From Rhodococcus antarcticus (lineage in GTDB: Bacteria; Actinomycetota; Actinomycetes; Mycobacteriales; Mycobacteriaceae): a DNA stretch of 64,000 nt. Below the pieces are notes generated by a model that was given only the letters and a program-made list of their open reading frames with translations, was not told the DNA's origin and ran no database searches. The position numbers were made by a program, and so were the translations under genes. The stretch lies in the NCBI RefSeq assembly GCF_026153295.1, contig NZ_CP110615.1, forward strand, positions 1,054,001 through 1,118,000, read 5' to 3'. Of the stretch, positions 26,809-35,428 are shown in pieces (the first letter of the stretch is position 1; each line of letters starts with the position of its first letter).

Positions 26809-27923
26809 CAGATGTCTCCCAGCAGGCGCCCGGGCGCCAGGGTGTGTGTCGGGTCGAACTCGTCCTTCACCCGACGCATGAGGGTGAGCAGGGCGGGGTC
26901 GCCGGGACCCCGCACGTCGAGGTCGTGTCCGGCGGGGGCGCGCAGCACGGTGGCCGTGCCGTGGTGGCGGGCGGCGACCGCGCGGGCGGCGGCGAGCACG
27001 TCCGACGCGCGGTCGAGGTCGCACCCGACCCGGAGCACGCCGACGGCGGAGCCGGTCACGGTGGTGCCGGTGAGCGCGGACAGCACGTCGGTGAGCGCTG
27101 CCGGGGAGTGCGTCACGGCCAGCAGCACCGGCTCGTCGGGCCAGGTGCCCCAGCCCGCAGGCTCGGCATCGGTGGCCGTGCCCCCGGTGAGGGTGGCCAC
27201 GAGGCCGGCCCGCGTCTCGATGCCGGCGGCCACGCCGTCGACCTGGACGGCGACCTGGTACCCGTCGCCGCTGCTGCGGACCTCGATGGCCGTGGGTGCC
27301 GTCTGCGAGCTGCGGACGGCGGCGAACGCACGGCCGGCGCCCTCGGCGTCCAGCCCGTCGGCCACGACCCAGCGGGTGGACTCGGGCAACGGGTGCAGCC
27401 GGAACCACGCGTCGGTTATGACGCCCAGCGTGCCGCGGGAGCCCGTGTACAGCTTGCCCAGGTCGTAGCCGGCCACGTTCTTCACGACCTTGCCGCCGGA
27501 GTGCGTGACGGCGCCGTCCGAGCGCACCGACGTGGTGCCGATCACGAGGTCGCGCACGGTGCCGTACAGGTAGCGCCCGGGCCCGGAGAGGTCGCCGGCG
27601 AGCAGCCCACCCACGGTCACGCCGTCCACGGGTGCGCTCAGCGCGAGGTGCTGACCGGCGCCGGCGACCGCGGCCTGCAGGTCGCTGAGCAGGGTGCCCG
27701 CCTGCACGTGCACCACGAGGTCGCCAGCCGAGTGCTCGAGCACGCCGTCGAGGCCCCGCAGGCTGAGCACCTCGTCGGTGTCCGGTCCCGGCAGCCAGTC
27801 CACCGTGGACCGGTTGCCGACCGGGAGCACCGTGCGCCCGGCCGACGAGGCCGCGCGCAGCACGTCGCACACCTCGTCCACGGTGGTGGCCGCGTGCTGC
27901 ACCGGCACGGACTCAGAAGGCAT
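26808..27923 (-). CDS. glcE: Glycolate oxidase FAD-binding subunit (GlcE)
   Basis: This 371-aa subunit has the PCMH-type FAD fold: LPVGNRSTVDW, VTVGGLLAGDLSGPGRYLYG and GGKVVKNVAGYDLGKLYTGS, the last typical of GlcE. It works with GlcD and GlcF. The ATG at 27923 lies inside the end of glcD (11-base overlap), so the two are translationally linked. The C-terminal domain is shorter than in GlcD, as is usual for the family. Confidence 0.9.
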   Translation of the reverse strand: MPSESVPVQHAATTVDEVCDVLRAASSAGRTVLPVGNRSTVDWLPGPDTDEVLSLRGLDGVLEHSAGDLVVHVQAGTLLSDLQAAVAGAGQHLALSAPVDGVTVGGLLAGDLSGPGRYLYGTVRDLVIGTTSVRSDGAVTHSGGKVVKNVAGYDLGKLYTGSRGTLGVITDAWFRLHPLPESTRWVVADGLDAEGAGRAFAAVRSSQTAPTAIEVRSSGDGYQVAVQVDGVAAGIETRAGLVATLTGGTATDAEPAGWGTWPDEPVLLAVTHSPAALTDVLSALTGTTVTGSAVGVLRVGCDLDRASDVLAAARAVAARHHGTATVLRAPAGHDLDVRGPGDPALLTLMRRVKDEFDPTHTLAPGRLLGDI

Positions 27924-29397
27924 CGGCGAGACCTGCCTGCACGAGCGGGTGGGCCTCGGTCCGCCGACCCGGCACCTCGCCGCACAGACGCGGCGTCGGG
28001 AACACCTTGCCGGGGTTGGACAGCCCCTTCGGGTCGAAGGCGCACCGCACGCGCTGCATGGTGTCGAGGTCGTCCTCGGTGAACATCTTGGGCATGTGCT
28101 TCGCCTTGTCCGAGCCCACGCCGTGCTCGCCGGTGATGGAGCCGCCGTGGCTCAGGCAGAGGTCGAGGATCCCGCCGGAGACCTCCTCCGCCCGCTGGGC
28201 CTCGCCCTCGACACCGTCGTCGAAGAGCACCAGCGGGTGCAGGTTGCCGTCCCCGGCGTGGAACACGTTGGCCACCCGCACGCCGGCCGCGTCGGCCAGC
28301 TCGCCCATGGCGCTGAGCACCTCGGCCAGCTTGGTCCGGGGGATGACGCCGTCCTGGACGATGTAGTCGGGGCTGATCCGGCCCACGGCGGCGAACGCGG
28401 ACTTGCGGCCCTTCCAGATCAGCGCGCGCTGGGCGTCGTCGGCGGCCACCCGGATCTCGAAGGATCCGTTGTCGCGGCAGTGCTGCTGCACGGCGGCGAA
28501 GGTGTGCTCCACCTCGGCGACCGGCCCGTCCAGCTCGACCACCAGCACCGCGCCCGCCCCATCGGGGTAGCCGCAGTGCGTGGCCGCCTCGGCCGCCTCG
28601 ATGGCCAGGGCGTCCATCAGCTCTATGGCCGCGGGCACCACGCCGGAGCCGATGATGGCGCTCACCGCCGCACCCGCGGCGTCCGTGCTCCGGAAGCCGG
28701 CGAGCAGCGTCTGCACCGTCTCGGGCTTGCGCAGCAGGCGGACGACGACCTTGGTGGTGATGCCGAGGGTGCCCTCGCTGCCCACGAACGCGCCCAGCAG
28801 GTCGTAGCCGGGGGTGTCCCGGGTGCGACCACCGAAGGTCACGAGCTCGCCGTCCGGGGTCACCACCTCCACCCCCAGCACGTGGTTGGTGGTGAAGCCG
28901 TACTTCAAACAGTGCGCGCCCCCGGAGTTCTCGGCCACGTTGCCGCCCACCGAGCACACCTGCTGGCTCGACGGGTCCGGCGCGAAGTACCAGCCCTGCA
29001 CCGCCGCCGCCTTGGTGACGTCCAGGTTGATCACCCCGGGCTCGACGACGGCGAGCTCGTTGGCCACGTCCACCTCGAGGATCCGTCGCATCTGGCTCGT
29101 CACCACCAGGACGCCGTCGGCGTGCGGCAGCGCCCCGCCGGAGAGCCCGGTGCCCGACCCCCGCGCCACGAACGGCACGCCGAGCTCGTGGCACACCCGC
29201 ACCACGTGCTGCACCTGCGCCGCCGTCTGCGGCAGCACCACCACGGCGGGGGTGACCCGGTAGTGGGCCAACCCGTCGCACTGGTACGTGCTCAGCCGGG
29301 TGGGGTCGGTGATGATGGATCCCGGGGCGAGCTGCTCCGCGAAGCGGTGGGCGAGCTGCGCAGCCGGGACGGGGGGAGCCAGAACGGCGCTGTCCAT
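27913..29397 (-). CDS. glcD: Glycolate oxidase catalytic FAD subunit (GlcD)
   Basis: This 494-aa flavoprotein oxidises glycolate or D-lactate at FAD. It shows the PCMH domain with VARGSGTGLSGGALP, VCSVGGNVAENSGGAHCLKYG and FVGSEGTLGITT, and a C-terminal substrate domain with NVFHAGDGNLHP and GSITGEHGVGSDK, which carry the active-site histidines. The start ATG at 29397 has AGGAGA close upstream. It follows a short ORF with a strong ribosome binding site and leads the operon glcD-glcE-glcF-lldP. Confidence 0.93.
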   Translation of the reverse strand: MDSAVLAPPVPAAQLAHRFAEQLAPGSIITDPTRLSTYQCDGLAHYRVTPAVVVLPQTAAQVQHVVRVCHELGVPFVARGSGTGLSGGALPHADGVLVVTSQMRRILEVDVANELAVVEPGVINLDVTKAAAVQGWYFAPDPSSQQVCSVGGNVAENSGGAHCLKYGFTTNHVLGVEVVTPDGELVTFGGRTRDTPGYDLLGAFVGSEGTLGITTKVVVRLLRKPETVQTLLAGFRSTDAAGAAVSAIIGSGVVPAAIELMDALAIEAAEAATHCGYPDGAGAVLVVELDGPVAEVEHTFAAVQQHCRDNGSFEIRVAADDAQRALIWKGRKSAFAAVGRISPDYIVQDGVIPRTKLAEVLSAMGELADAAGVRVANVFHAGDGNLHPLVLFDDGVEGEAQRAEEVSGGILDLCLSHGGSITGEHGVGSDKAKHMPKMFTEDDLDTMQRVRCAFDPKGLSNPGKVFPTPRLCGEVPGRRTEAHPLVQAGLADAF

Positions 29398-29414
29398 GAC
29401 GGTCTCCTGGTGGG

Positions 29415-29519
29415 TCAGTGCATCCGGGCGTGGGCGGGCACGGAGGGGGTCTCCGGGAGCTCCCGGCCCGGCGCAACCACGACCGCGACCGCGACCGCGG
29501 CCGGCAGCTGCAGTGCCAT
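29415..29519 (-). CDS. Small hydrophobic-core peptide upstream of glcD (34 aa)
   Basis: The frame begins MALQLPAAVAVAVVVAPG and ends PSVPAHARMH. It has a short hydrophobic core and no recognised domain. GGGAGGAG is well placed upstream of the ATG at 29519, one of the best ribosome binding sites in this part. The stop is 17 bases before the glcD start on the same strand. It could be a translated leader peptide or a small membrane-associated protein. An in-frame ATG a little further upstream exists but lacks such a site. Confidence 0.5.
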   Translation of the reverse strand: MALQLPAAVAVAVVVAPGRELPETPSVPAHARMH

Positions 29520-29543
29520 CAGAACTCCTCCCGTCTCGTGCAT

Positions 29544-29560
29544 GTTTCGCATCGTGGAAC
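29544..29560. promoter_or_regulatory. Possible operator upstream of the glc operon
   Basis: GTTTCGCATCGTGGAAC is an imperfect inverted repeat (GTTTC / GGAAC arms) upstream of the peptide-glcD transcript. IclR-type operators often have similar short arms of this kind. Binding by the IclR-family protein encoded at 22799-23554 is inference. Confidence 0.3.
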
Positions 29561-29680
29561 TGGCGGACCTCTGAGTGAAAACGTAGTGCTCCCGGCGTGA
29601 CCTGCACAACAGGTCCGGGCAGTGTGCGCCGCCGGACCGACAGGACGGGAACGAACGGTCGCCCGCCTAGCATGGGATCC

Positions 29681-30526
29681 GTGGACGACGTGGGGTTCGT
29701 GAAGGGGCACGGCACGGAGAACGACTTCGTGCTGCTCACCGACCCCGACGGCGAGCTCGACCTGACCCCGGCCCGGGTGCGGGCGCTGTGCGACCGCCAC
29801 CGCGGGCTCGGCGCCGACGGCGTGCTCCGGGTCGTCCGGGCCGGCGCGCTCGGCGAGGCGGTCGCCGAGGGCATCGCGCCGCAGGACTGGTTCATGGACT
29901 ACCGCAACGGCGACGGCTCGGTCGCGGAGATGTGCGGCAACGGGGTCCGGGTCTTCGCCCACCACCTGCACGCCGCCGGCCTCGAGGTCCGCACCGGGTT
30001 CGTCATCGGCAGCCGGGCGGGCGCACGACCGGTGATCGTGCACGCTGCCGGTGCGGTGGGCGACGTCATCGTCGAGATGGGGCCGGCCCGCGAGGGCGGC
30101 ACCAGCACGGCGACCGTGGGCGGGCGGCACGTCGAGGGTGTGGTGGTCGACGTCGGCAACCCGCACCTGGCCTGCGTGGTGGACGACGTCGCGGGCCTCG
30201 ACCTCACGAGCCGGCCGGAGTTCGACCACGACGTCTTCCCGCACGGGGTCAACGTCGAGCTGCTGACCCCCCTGGTGGACGGGGCGGTGGACATGCGGGT
30301 GCACGAGCGCGGGGTGGGGGAGACCCGCTCCTGCGGGACCGGGACCGTGGCCGCGGCGCTGGCGGCCCTGCACCACGACGGACGCAGCACCGGTGAGGTG
30401 CGGGTCCACGTGCCCGGCGGCGAGGTCCTCGTCCGCATCGGGGGTGGACGGAGCTCGCTGCGCGGTCCGTCGGTGCTCGTGGCCCGCGGCGTCCTGGACG
30501 CCGCGTGGTGGGCCGCCCAGGTCTGA
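29681..30526 (+). CDS. dapF: Diaminopimelate epimerase (DapF)
   Basis: DapF converts LL- to meso-diaminopimelate for lysine and peptidoglycan synthesis. Both catalytic cysteines are present: Cys85 in MCGNGVR and Cys218 in [19 protein letters not shown] at the N-terminus and [11 protein letters not shown] are family signatures. The start GTG at 29681 is preferred over ATG 29672 because TAGCAT (29668-29673) lies seven bases before it, as in other leaderless genes here. Using ATG would place the start codon inside the -10 element. The length of 281 aa is normal. Confidence 0.95.
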   Translation: MDDVGFVKGHGTENDFVLLTDPDGELDLTPARVRALCDRHRGLGADGVLRVVRAGALGEAVAEGIAPQDWFMDYRNGDGSVAEMCGNGVRVFAHHLHAAGLEVRTGFVIGSRAGARPVIVHAAGAVGDVIVEMGPAREGGTSTATVGGRHVEGVVVDVGNPHLACVVDDVAGLDLTSRPEFDHDVFPHGVNVELLTPLVDGAVDMRVHERGVGETRSCGTGTVAAALAALHHDGRSTGEVRVHVPGGEVLVRIGGGRSSLRGPSVLVARGVLDAAWWAAQV

Positions 30527-30602
30527 CGCGTCCACCCCCCGCGTCCGCCCATGGAGTAATGACGTGCGCACCTGGAGCGGTGCGTGGGACCATGGAACGC
30601 AC

Positions 30603-32153
30603 ATGACGAACTCTGCGACGCGGTCCGACCACCACGAGCCCGACCGCCACCCCGACACCGACCTGCCCGAGAGCGCACGGGCGGAGGTCTACCTCGACGA
30701 CCTGCTGCTCGACGGCCTGCCCGCCGGTCCCGCCCCGCGAGGCACGGCCGACGACCCGTCCACCGGGGACATGCAGCTCGAGGAGCGGACGTCGCTGCGC
30801 CGTGTCTCCGGGCTGTCCACCGAGCTCGCCGACGTCACCGAGGTGGAGTACCGCCAGCTCCGTCTGGAGCGGGTGGTGCTCGTCGGCGTGTGGACCAGCG
30901 GCACCAGCGCCGAGGCCGACGCCAGCATGGCCGAGCTGGCCGCGCTCGCGGAGACCGCCGGGTCCGAGGTGCTCGAGGGCCTCGTGCAGCGCCGCAGCAC
31001 CCCGGACGCCTCCACCTACATCGGATCAGGCAAGGCCAAGGAGCTGCGCGACGTCGTGGCGGCAACCGGTGCGGACACCGTGATCTGCGACGGCGAGCTC
31101 ACCCCGGCCCAGCTCACGGCGCTGGAGAAGGTCGTCAAGGTCAAGGTCGTCGACCGCACGGCGCTGATCCTGGACATCTTCGCCCAGCACGCCACGTCCC
31201 GTGAGGGCAAGGCGCAGGTCGAGCTGGCCCAGATGCAGTACATGCTCCCGCGGCTTCGCGGCTGGGGTGAGTCGCTGTCCCGGCAGGCCGGTGGAGGCAC
31301 CGGTGGTGGCTCGACCGGCGGCGTGGGCACCCGTGGTCCCGGGGAGACGAAGATCGAGACCGACCGTCGACGGATCCGGTCCCGCACCTCCAAGCTCCGC
31401 AAGGAGATCGCAGGGATGCGGCAGGCCCGGGAGACCAAGCGCGACAGCCGCCGCCGCAACGAGGTCCCCTCCGTGGCCATCGCGGGGTACACCAACGCCG
31501 GCAAGTCCAGCCTGCTGAACGCCCTGACCGGGGCCGGCGTGCTCGTGCAGGACGCGCTGTTCGCCACCCTGGACCCCACCACCCGTCGCGCCGAGCTGCC
31601 CGACGGTCGCGAGTACGTCCTCACCGACACGGTGGGGTTCGTGCGCCACCTGCCCACCCAGCTCGTCGAGGCCTTCCGCTCCACCCTGGAGGAGGTGGCG
31701 CAGGCGGACCTGCTCGTGCACGTGGTGGACGGGGCCGATCCGTTCCCCGAGGCGCAGGTGGCTGCCGTCCGCCAGGTCCTGGTCGAGATCGCCGACGAGC
31801 GCAGCACCACCCTGCCGCCCGAGCTGCTCGTGGTGAACAAGATCGACACGGCCGACCCGGTGATGCTGACCCACCTGCGCAACCTCATGCCTGACGCGGT
31901 GTTCGTCTCCGCGCACACCGGGGAGGGTGTCGCCGCGCTGCAGGCCCGGCTCGTGGACCTGCTGCCGCACCCGGAGATCGACGCCGAGGTGCTGCTGCCC
32001 TACCAGCGGGGTGACCTGGTGGCCCGGGTGCACTCCGAGGGTGAGGTGCTCAGCGAGGAGCACACCCCCGAGGGAACCCGTCTGCACGCCCGGGTGCGGG
32101 GTGACCTGGGCGCGGTGCTGGCGCCGTTCGCGGTGGCGGCCACGCCCGCCTGA
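30603..32153 (+). CDS. hflX: Ribosome-associated GTPase HflX
   Basis: HflX binds ribosomes and can split stalled or stress-inactivated 70S particles. The 516-aa protein has an acidic extension of about 60 residues, the HflX N-terminal domain with the glycine-rich GETKIE stretch (GTRGPGETKIETDRRRI), and the G domain with P-loop GYTNAGKS (295-302), DTVGFVRHLP and NKID. The ATG at 30603 follows a four-codon frame ATG-GAA-CGC-ACA whose TGA overlaps it (ATGA). dapF lies directly upstream, as in many actinobacteria. Confidence 0.95.
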   Translation: MTNSATRSDHHEPDRHPDTDLPESARAEVYLDDLLLDGLPAGPAPRGTADDPSTGDMQLEERTSLRRVSGLSTELADVTEVEYRQLRLERVVLVGVWTSGTSAEADASMAELAALAETAGSEVLEGLVQRRSTPDASTYIGSGKAKELRDVVAATGADTVICDGELTPAQLTALEKVVKVKVVDRTALILDIFAQHATSREGKAQVELAQMQYMLPRLRGWGESLSRQAGGGTGGGSTGGVGTRGPGETKIETDRRRIRSRTSKLRKEIAGMRQARETKRDSRRRNEVPSVAIAGYTNAGKSSLLNALTGAGVLVQDALFATLDPTTRRAELPDGREYVLTDTVGFVRHLPTQLVEAFRSTLEEVAQADLLVHVVDGADPFPEAQVAAVRQVLVEIADERSTTLPPELLVVNKIDTADPVMLTHLRNLMPDAVFVSAHTGEGVAALQARLVDLLPHPEIDAEVLLPYQRGDLVARVHSEGEVLSEEHTPEGTRLHARVRGDLGAVLAPFAVAATPA

Positions 32154-32189
32154 CGCCTGCCCGCCGGGCCACCTGGAAGACTGCCGGAC

Positions 32190-33224
32190 ATGCTGCTGCC
32201 CGCCCTGCTGCTCGCGCCTGCGCTGCTGCTGACCGTCTCGACGGTGGGCCCTCCCACCCCCGGCACGCTGTGCACGCCGTCCGACGCACGGCTGGCGGAG
32301 CTCTCGGCGCTGGGTGTCCGTGCGGGGACGGTGCTCGCGACCGGGGACGGCGACGTCACCGAGGTGCTGGCGCTCGACCCGGCGAGCTGCGCGGTGACGG
32401 GGACCCTCGACGTGGGGCTCGACCTGCGTGACGTCGAGGACCTGGCGGTGGCCGCCGACGGGACGGTGTGGCTGGCCGACACCGGGGACAACCGCAGGAC
32501 CCGCGACACGGTCGCCCTCGTCTCGGTGGGTGAGGCAGGGGTGCCGTCGGGCCTGCACCGGCTCAGCTACCCCGACGGCCCGCACGACGCCGAGGCCCTG
32601 CTCCTGCAGCGCGACGGACGGCCGGTGGTGGTGACCAAGGCCGTCTCCGGCACTGCAGGGGTGTACGCGCCGGACGTCCCGGTCGACCGGCTGGCCGAGC
32701 CGGGCCCGACCCCGATGGCCCGGGTGGGACAGGTGCGCATCGCCGCGACCGACACCCCCGGCGGGCCGGTGGGTTCGCTCGGGTCGGTGCTCGTCACCGG
32801 AGGAGCGGTGAGCACCGACGGGACGGTGGCGGCGCTGCGGACCTACACCGACGCCTACCTGTGGTCGGTGCCCGACGGAGACGTGGTGGATGCGCTGGCC
32901 AGCGACCCGGTGCGCGTGCCGCTGGCCGGCGAGCCGCAGGGCGAGGCGGTCGCGTTCACCGCGGACGGTGCGCTGCTGAGCGGATCGGAAGGCCCGGCTG
33001 GAGTGCTGCCGGCGATCCGGACCGTCGTGGGCGCGACGGGGCTCGCGGTGGTCGCGCCCGCCCAGACCCCCGGGGCCACCACGCCCCCGGCGAGCGACCA
33101 GCCCGCCCCGGCGAGCGACGGGAGCGGGCTGGAGCGGTGGCAGGCCGCGGTGATCGCCGTGGTGGTCGCCGGTGCCGTGGTGTGGCTGGTGGGCCGGCTG
33201 CGCAGGGCGGGCCGTCGCCGGTAG
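32190..33224 (+). CDS. Secreted, membrane-anchored protein, beta-propeller-like
   Basis: This 344-aa protein starts with a hydrophobic signal-like segment (LLPALLLAPALLLTVSTV), has an extracytoplasmic region of about 270 residues with repeated WLADTGDNRRTRD and EALLLQRDGRPVVVTK-type strands suggesting a beta-propeller, then a Pro/Ala/Thr-rich linker. A single C-terminal transmembrane helix with an arginine-rich tail follows. I do not recognise a named family. Its stop is four bases from the end of the convergent lexA. Confidence 0.65.
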   Translation: MLLPALLLAPALLLTVSTVGPPTPGTLCTPSDARLAELSALGVRAGTVLATGDGDVTEVLALDPASCAVTGTLDVGLDLRDVEDLAVAADGTVWLADTGDNRRTRDTVALVSVGEAGVPSGLHRLSYPDGPHDAEALLLQRDGRPVVVTKAVSGTAGVYAPDVPVDRLAEPGPTPMARVGQVRIAATDTPGGPVGSLGSVLVTGGAVSTDGTVAALRTYTDAYLWSVPDGDVVDALASDPVRVPLAGEPQGEAVAFTADGALLSGSEGPAGVLPAIRTVVGATGLAVVAPAQTPGATTPPASDQPAPASDGSGLERWQAAVIAVVVAGAVVWLVGRLRRAGRRR

Positions 33225-33228
33225 CTGC

Positions 33229-33990
33229 TCAGAGCTTGCGCATCACCGTGACGACCTTGCCGAGGATCGTCGCCTCGTTGCCCGGGATGGGGGTGAACGC
33301 GGGGTTGTGCGGCATCAGCCAGACGTGGCCGTCGCGGCGCTTGAACGTCTTGACCGTGGCCTCGCCGTCGATCATGGCCGCCACCACGTCCCCGTTCTCG
33401 GCCACGTTCTGCTGGCGCACCACCACCCAGTCACCGTCACAGATGGCCGCGTCGACCATGGACTCGCCGACGACCCGCAGCAGGAACAACGAGCCCTCGC
33501 CCACCAGCTCCCGGGGCAGCGGGAAGACGTCCTCCACGGCCTGCTCGGCCAGGATCGGCCCACCGGCCGCGATGCGCCCCAGCACGGGCACGAAGGTGGG
33601 CGTGGGCATCGAGTCGTGGCGGGCGGCCTCGTCCGGCTGGGCGTCCCCGCTCTCGACCTGCGCCGCGAGCGCGGCCGCGGCCAGGTCCTCCGGGGTGCGC
33701 ACGTCCACGGCGCGGGGACGGTTGGGATCGCGCCGCAGGAGCCCCTTGCGCTCGAGGGCCTTGAGCTGGTGGGACACCGAGGAGGTGGACGTGAGGCCCA
33801 CCGCGTCGCCGATCTCCCGGACGCTCGGCGGGTAGCCGCGCAGCTCGACCGACTCGCGGATGACCTCGAGCACCCGCCGCTGCCGGGAGGTGAGCCCACC
33901 GGCGACGGAGGTGACCTCGGCGGCGGCCGGAGCACCGGCCGCTCCGCCGACGTCCGCCGGGCCTGGCTGCTGGCTGTCCTTGCTGCTCAT
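33229..33990 (-). CDS. lexA: LexA repressor
   Basis: LexA represses SOS genes and self-cleaves when RecA filaments form. The 253-aa protein has a winged helix with [24 protein letters not shown], a cleavage site Ala142-Gly143 (RIAAGGPIL), and the catalytic pair Ser177 (GESMVD) and Lys214 (ATVKTF). A nonconserved 30-residue N-terminal extension precedes the DNA-binding domain, as in mycobacteria. ATG 33990 has GGAGG upstream. A LexA box at 34070-34085 overlaps its likely -35 region, indicating autoregulation. Confidence 0.98.
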   Translation of the reverse strand: MSSKDSQQPGPADVGGAAGAPAAAEVTSVAGGLTSRQRRVLEVIRESVELRGYPPSVREIGDAVGLTSTSSVSHQLKALERKGLLRRDPNRPRAVDVRTPEDLAAAALAAQVESGDAQPDEAARHDSMPTPTFVPVLGRIAAGGPILAEQAVEDVFPLPRELVGEGSLFLLRVVGESMVDAAICDGDWVVVRQQNVAENGDVVAAMIDGEATVKTFKRRDGHVWLMPHNPAFTPIPGNEATILGKVVTVMRKL

Positions 33991-34044
33991 GGTGTGACGC
34001 CTCCTGCTCTGCGGTCCTGCGCCGACGCGGTTCCGACGGTGCCG

Positions 34045-34085
34045 AACGTAGCGGGGGAGGGGTTCCCGTTCAAACACCTGTTCGA
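34045..34085 (-). promoter_or_regulatory. lexA promoter with LexA box
   Basis: The box TCAAACACCTGTTCGA (34070-34085; one mismatch to TCGAAC-N4-GTTCGA) lies upstream of TACGTT on the minus strand (34050-34045), a plausible -10. LexA here would cover the -35 region. Confidence 0.85.
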
Positions 34086-34109
34086 TCGACACGCCGACAG
34101 ATCTCGTTT

Positions 34110-34164
34110 TTGTCGGACCGTCCTGGTAGACATCGCCCAGACGTTCGATCGAACGGGTGTTCGA
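34110..34164 (+). promoter_or_regulatory. PafBC-type promoter plus perfect LexA box for the LysM gene
   Basis: TTGTCGGAC (34110-34118), eight bases, then TAGACA (34127-34132, followed by T) resembles TTGTCRGTG-N8-TAN3T. Downstream, TCGAACGGGTGTTCGA (34149-34164) is a perfect LexA box. The LysM gene would thus answer to both damage pathways. Confidence 0.7.
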
Positions 34165-34210
34165 GATGTGCGCCCGCACTGGATCGGGTGACCGACCGAC
34201 GGAGGATGAC

Positions 34211-34684
34211 ATGACTGTTCTCGCTGACACCACACCGCTGGGCACCGGCGGCTGGACGCAGGGCTCGAGCGAGGCGCCACCGGTGCGGCGGCGGGCCGTC
34301 CCGCGGCAGCAGGCGCTGCGGCGCCCCGGCGGGCGGCCGCTGTCCTACTCCGGCGCTCCGGCCCCCGTCCGTGTGTCCCGTGCGCCGCACGCGCCCACGC
34401 GCGTGCAAGTGCGCCGGCGCCGCCTGGCGGCGTGGGTGGCGATCTCGGTGCTCGGCGTGGCGGCGGTGGCCGGGCTCGTCGCGCTGCGCTCGGCGGGGGC
34501 CGACGCCGTTCCGGTGGCCACCTCGGTGGTCCAGGTGCGGGCGGGGGAGAGCCTGTCCGAGCTCGCCGGCCGGGTCGCTCCGGGTGCGCCGACGTACGCG
34601 GTCGTGGAGCGCATCGTGTCGCTGAACGGGTTGTCGGGTGCCGTGGTCCGGCCGGGTGAGTCGCTGGTCGTGCCCGTCCGCTGA
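34211..34684 (+). CDS. SOS-controlled LysM membrane protein (ChiZ/DivS-like)
   Basis: This 157-aa protein has an Arg/Pro-rich cytoplasmic N-terminus of about 70 residues, one transmembrane helix ([21 protein letters not shown]) and a C-terminal LysM domain ([18 protein letters not shown] to GESLVVPV) that would bind peptidoglycan outside. Gene position, divergent from lexA and under a LexA box, matches mycobacterial Rv2719c (ChiZ) and corynebacterial DivS, which block division after DNA damage. ATG 34211 follows GGAGG. No hydrolase domain is visible apart from LysM. Confidence 0.85.
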   Translation: MTVLADTTPLGTGGWTQGSSEAPPVRRRAVPRQQALRRPGGRPLSYSGAPAPVRVSRAPHAPTRVQVRRRRLAAWVAISVLGVAAVAGLVALRSAGADAVPVATSVVQVRAGESLSELAGRVAPGAPTYAVVERIVSLNGLSGAVVRPGESLVVPVR

Positions 34685-34824
34685 TCACGACGTCGGCTGG
34701 TCACGTCCGCGGTCCCGCCCCGGCGTGCCCGGCGACCGCTGCCTCGACACGCTCGGGTACCTGCGGGAACGCGGTTTCCCTGCGTGTCACTTGCGCGGAG
34801 TCTTGGGTGCGCCTACCGTCCGGA

Positions 34825-34857
34825 CCACAACATCTAGTGCTTACACCGTTGTAGTTC
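34825..34857 (+). promoter_or_regulatory. NrdR boxes
   Basis: CCACAACATCTAGTGC (34825-34840) fits the NrdR box pattern well. An adjacent weaker copy TACACCGTTGTAGTTC follows at 34842-34857. NrdR normally binds two boxes to repress ribonucleotide reductase genes. The one-base gap between these two is shorter than usual, so the second is uncertain. Confidence 0.65.
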
Positions 34858-34943
34858 ATCCACAGGTTGGGTCCGGTTGTCCACCGGAACTCACAGGCGC
34901 ACGGGGAGTTGTTCACCGCACGGTCCACAGGGCCGGTGGACAA
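34856..34943 (+). promoter_or_regulatory. Cluster of five DnaA-like boxes before nrdR
   Basis: Within 88 bases are TCATCCACA (34856), TTGTCCACC (34877), TTGTTCACC (34909), CGGTCCACA (34921) and, on the other strand, TTGTCCACC (34943-34935). Each differs by one or two bases from TTATCCACA or TTGTCCACA. They fill the gap between the NrdR boxes and nrdR. Confidence 0.5.
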
Positions 34944-34968
34944 CCTCGACTCGAGAGGGGGTCCGGAC

Positions 34969-35421
34969 GTGCACTGCCCGTTCTGCCGGCACCCCGACTC
35001 CCGGGTCGTGGACTCCCGCGAGGCCGACGAGGGCCAGGCCATCCGCCGCCGCCGGTCGTGCCCCGAGTGCAGCCGCAGGTTCACCACGGTGGAGACCGCC
35101 GTGCTGGCCGTCGTCAAGCGCAGCGGGGTGACCGAGCCGTTCAGCCGCGACAAGGTCGTCCGCGGCGTCCGACGCGCGTGCCAGGGAAGGCCCGTCGACG
35201 ACCACGCGCTCTACCTGTTGGCGCAGCAGGTCGAGGAGCAGGTGCGAGCCGGTGGTTCCGCCGAGATCCCCAGCCACGACGTCGGCCTGGCCATCCTCGG
35301 GCCGCTGCAGGACCTCGACGAGGTCGCCTACCTGAGGTTCGCCTCCGTCTACCGCTCCTTCACCTCCGCCGAGGACTTCGAGAAGGAGATCAGCCAGCTC
35401 CGTCACCACCAGTCCGGCTGA
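34969..35421 (+). CDS. nrdR: Transcriptional repressor NrdR
   Basis: NrdR senses (d)ATP and represses ribonucleotide reductase genes. The 150-aa protein has an N-terminal zinc ribbon with Cys3, Cys6, Cys31 and Cys34 (HCPFC, CPEC) and an ATP-cone domain beginning [22 protein letters not shown] 34969 follows GAGAGGGGG. It is immediately upstream of nrdJ, its likely target, and downstream of NrdR boxes, so it is probably autoregulated. The order lexA-LysM-nrdR matches mycobacteria. Confidence 0.96.
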   Translation: MHCPFCRHPDSRVVDSREADEGQAIRRRRSCPECSRRFTTVETAVLAVVKRSGVTEPFSRDKVVRGVRRACQGRPVDDHALYLLAQQVEEQVRAGGSAEIPSHDVGLAILGPLQDLDEVAYLRFASVYRSFTSAEDFEKEISQLRHHQSG

Positions 35422-35428
35422 AACCGGA

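Noticed and set aside
34842-34857. Treating the second NrdR box as certain
   Set aside because: It matches only about 10 of 14 positions and has abnormal spacing; kept only as a weak candidate.
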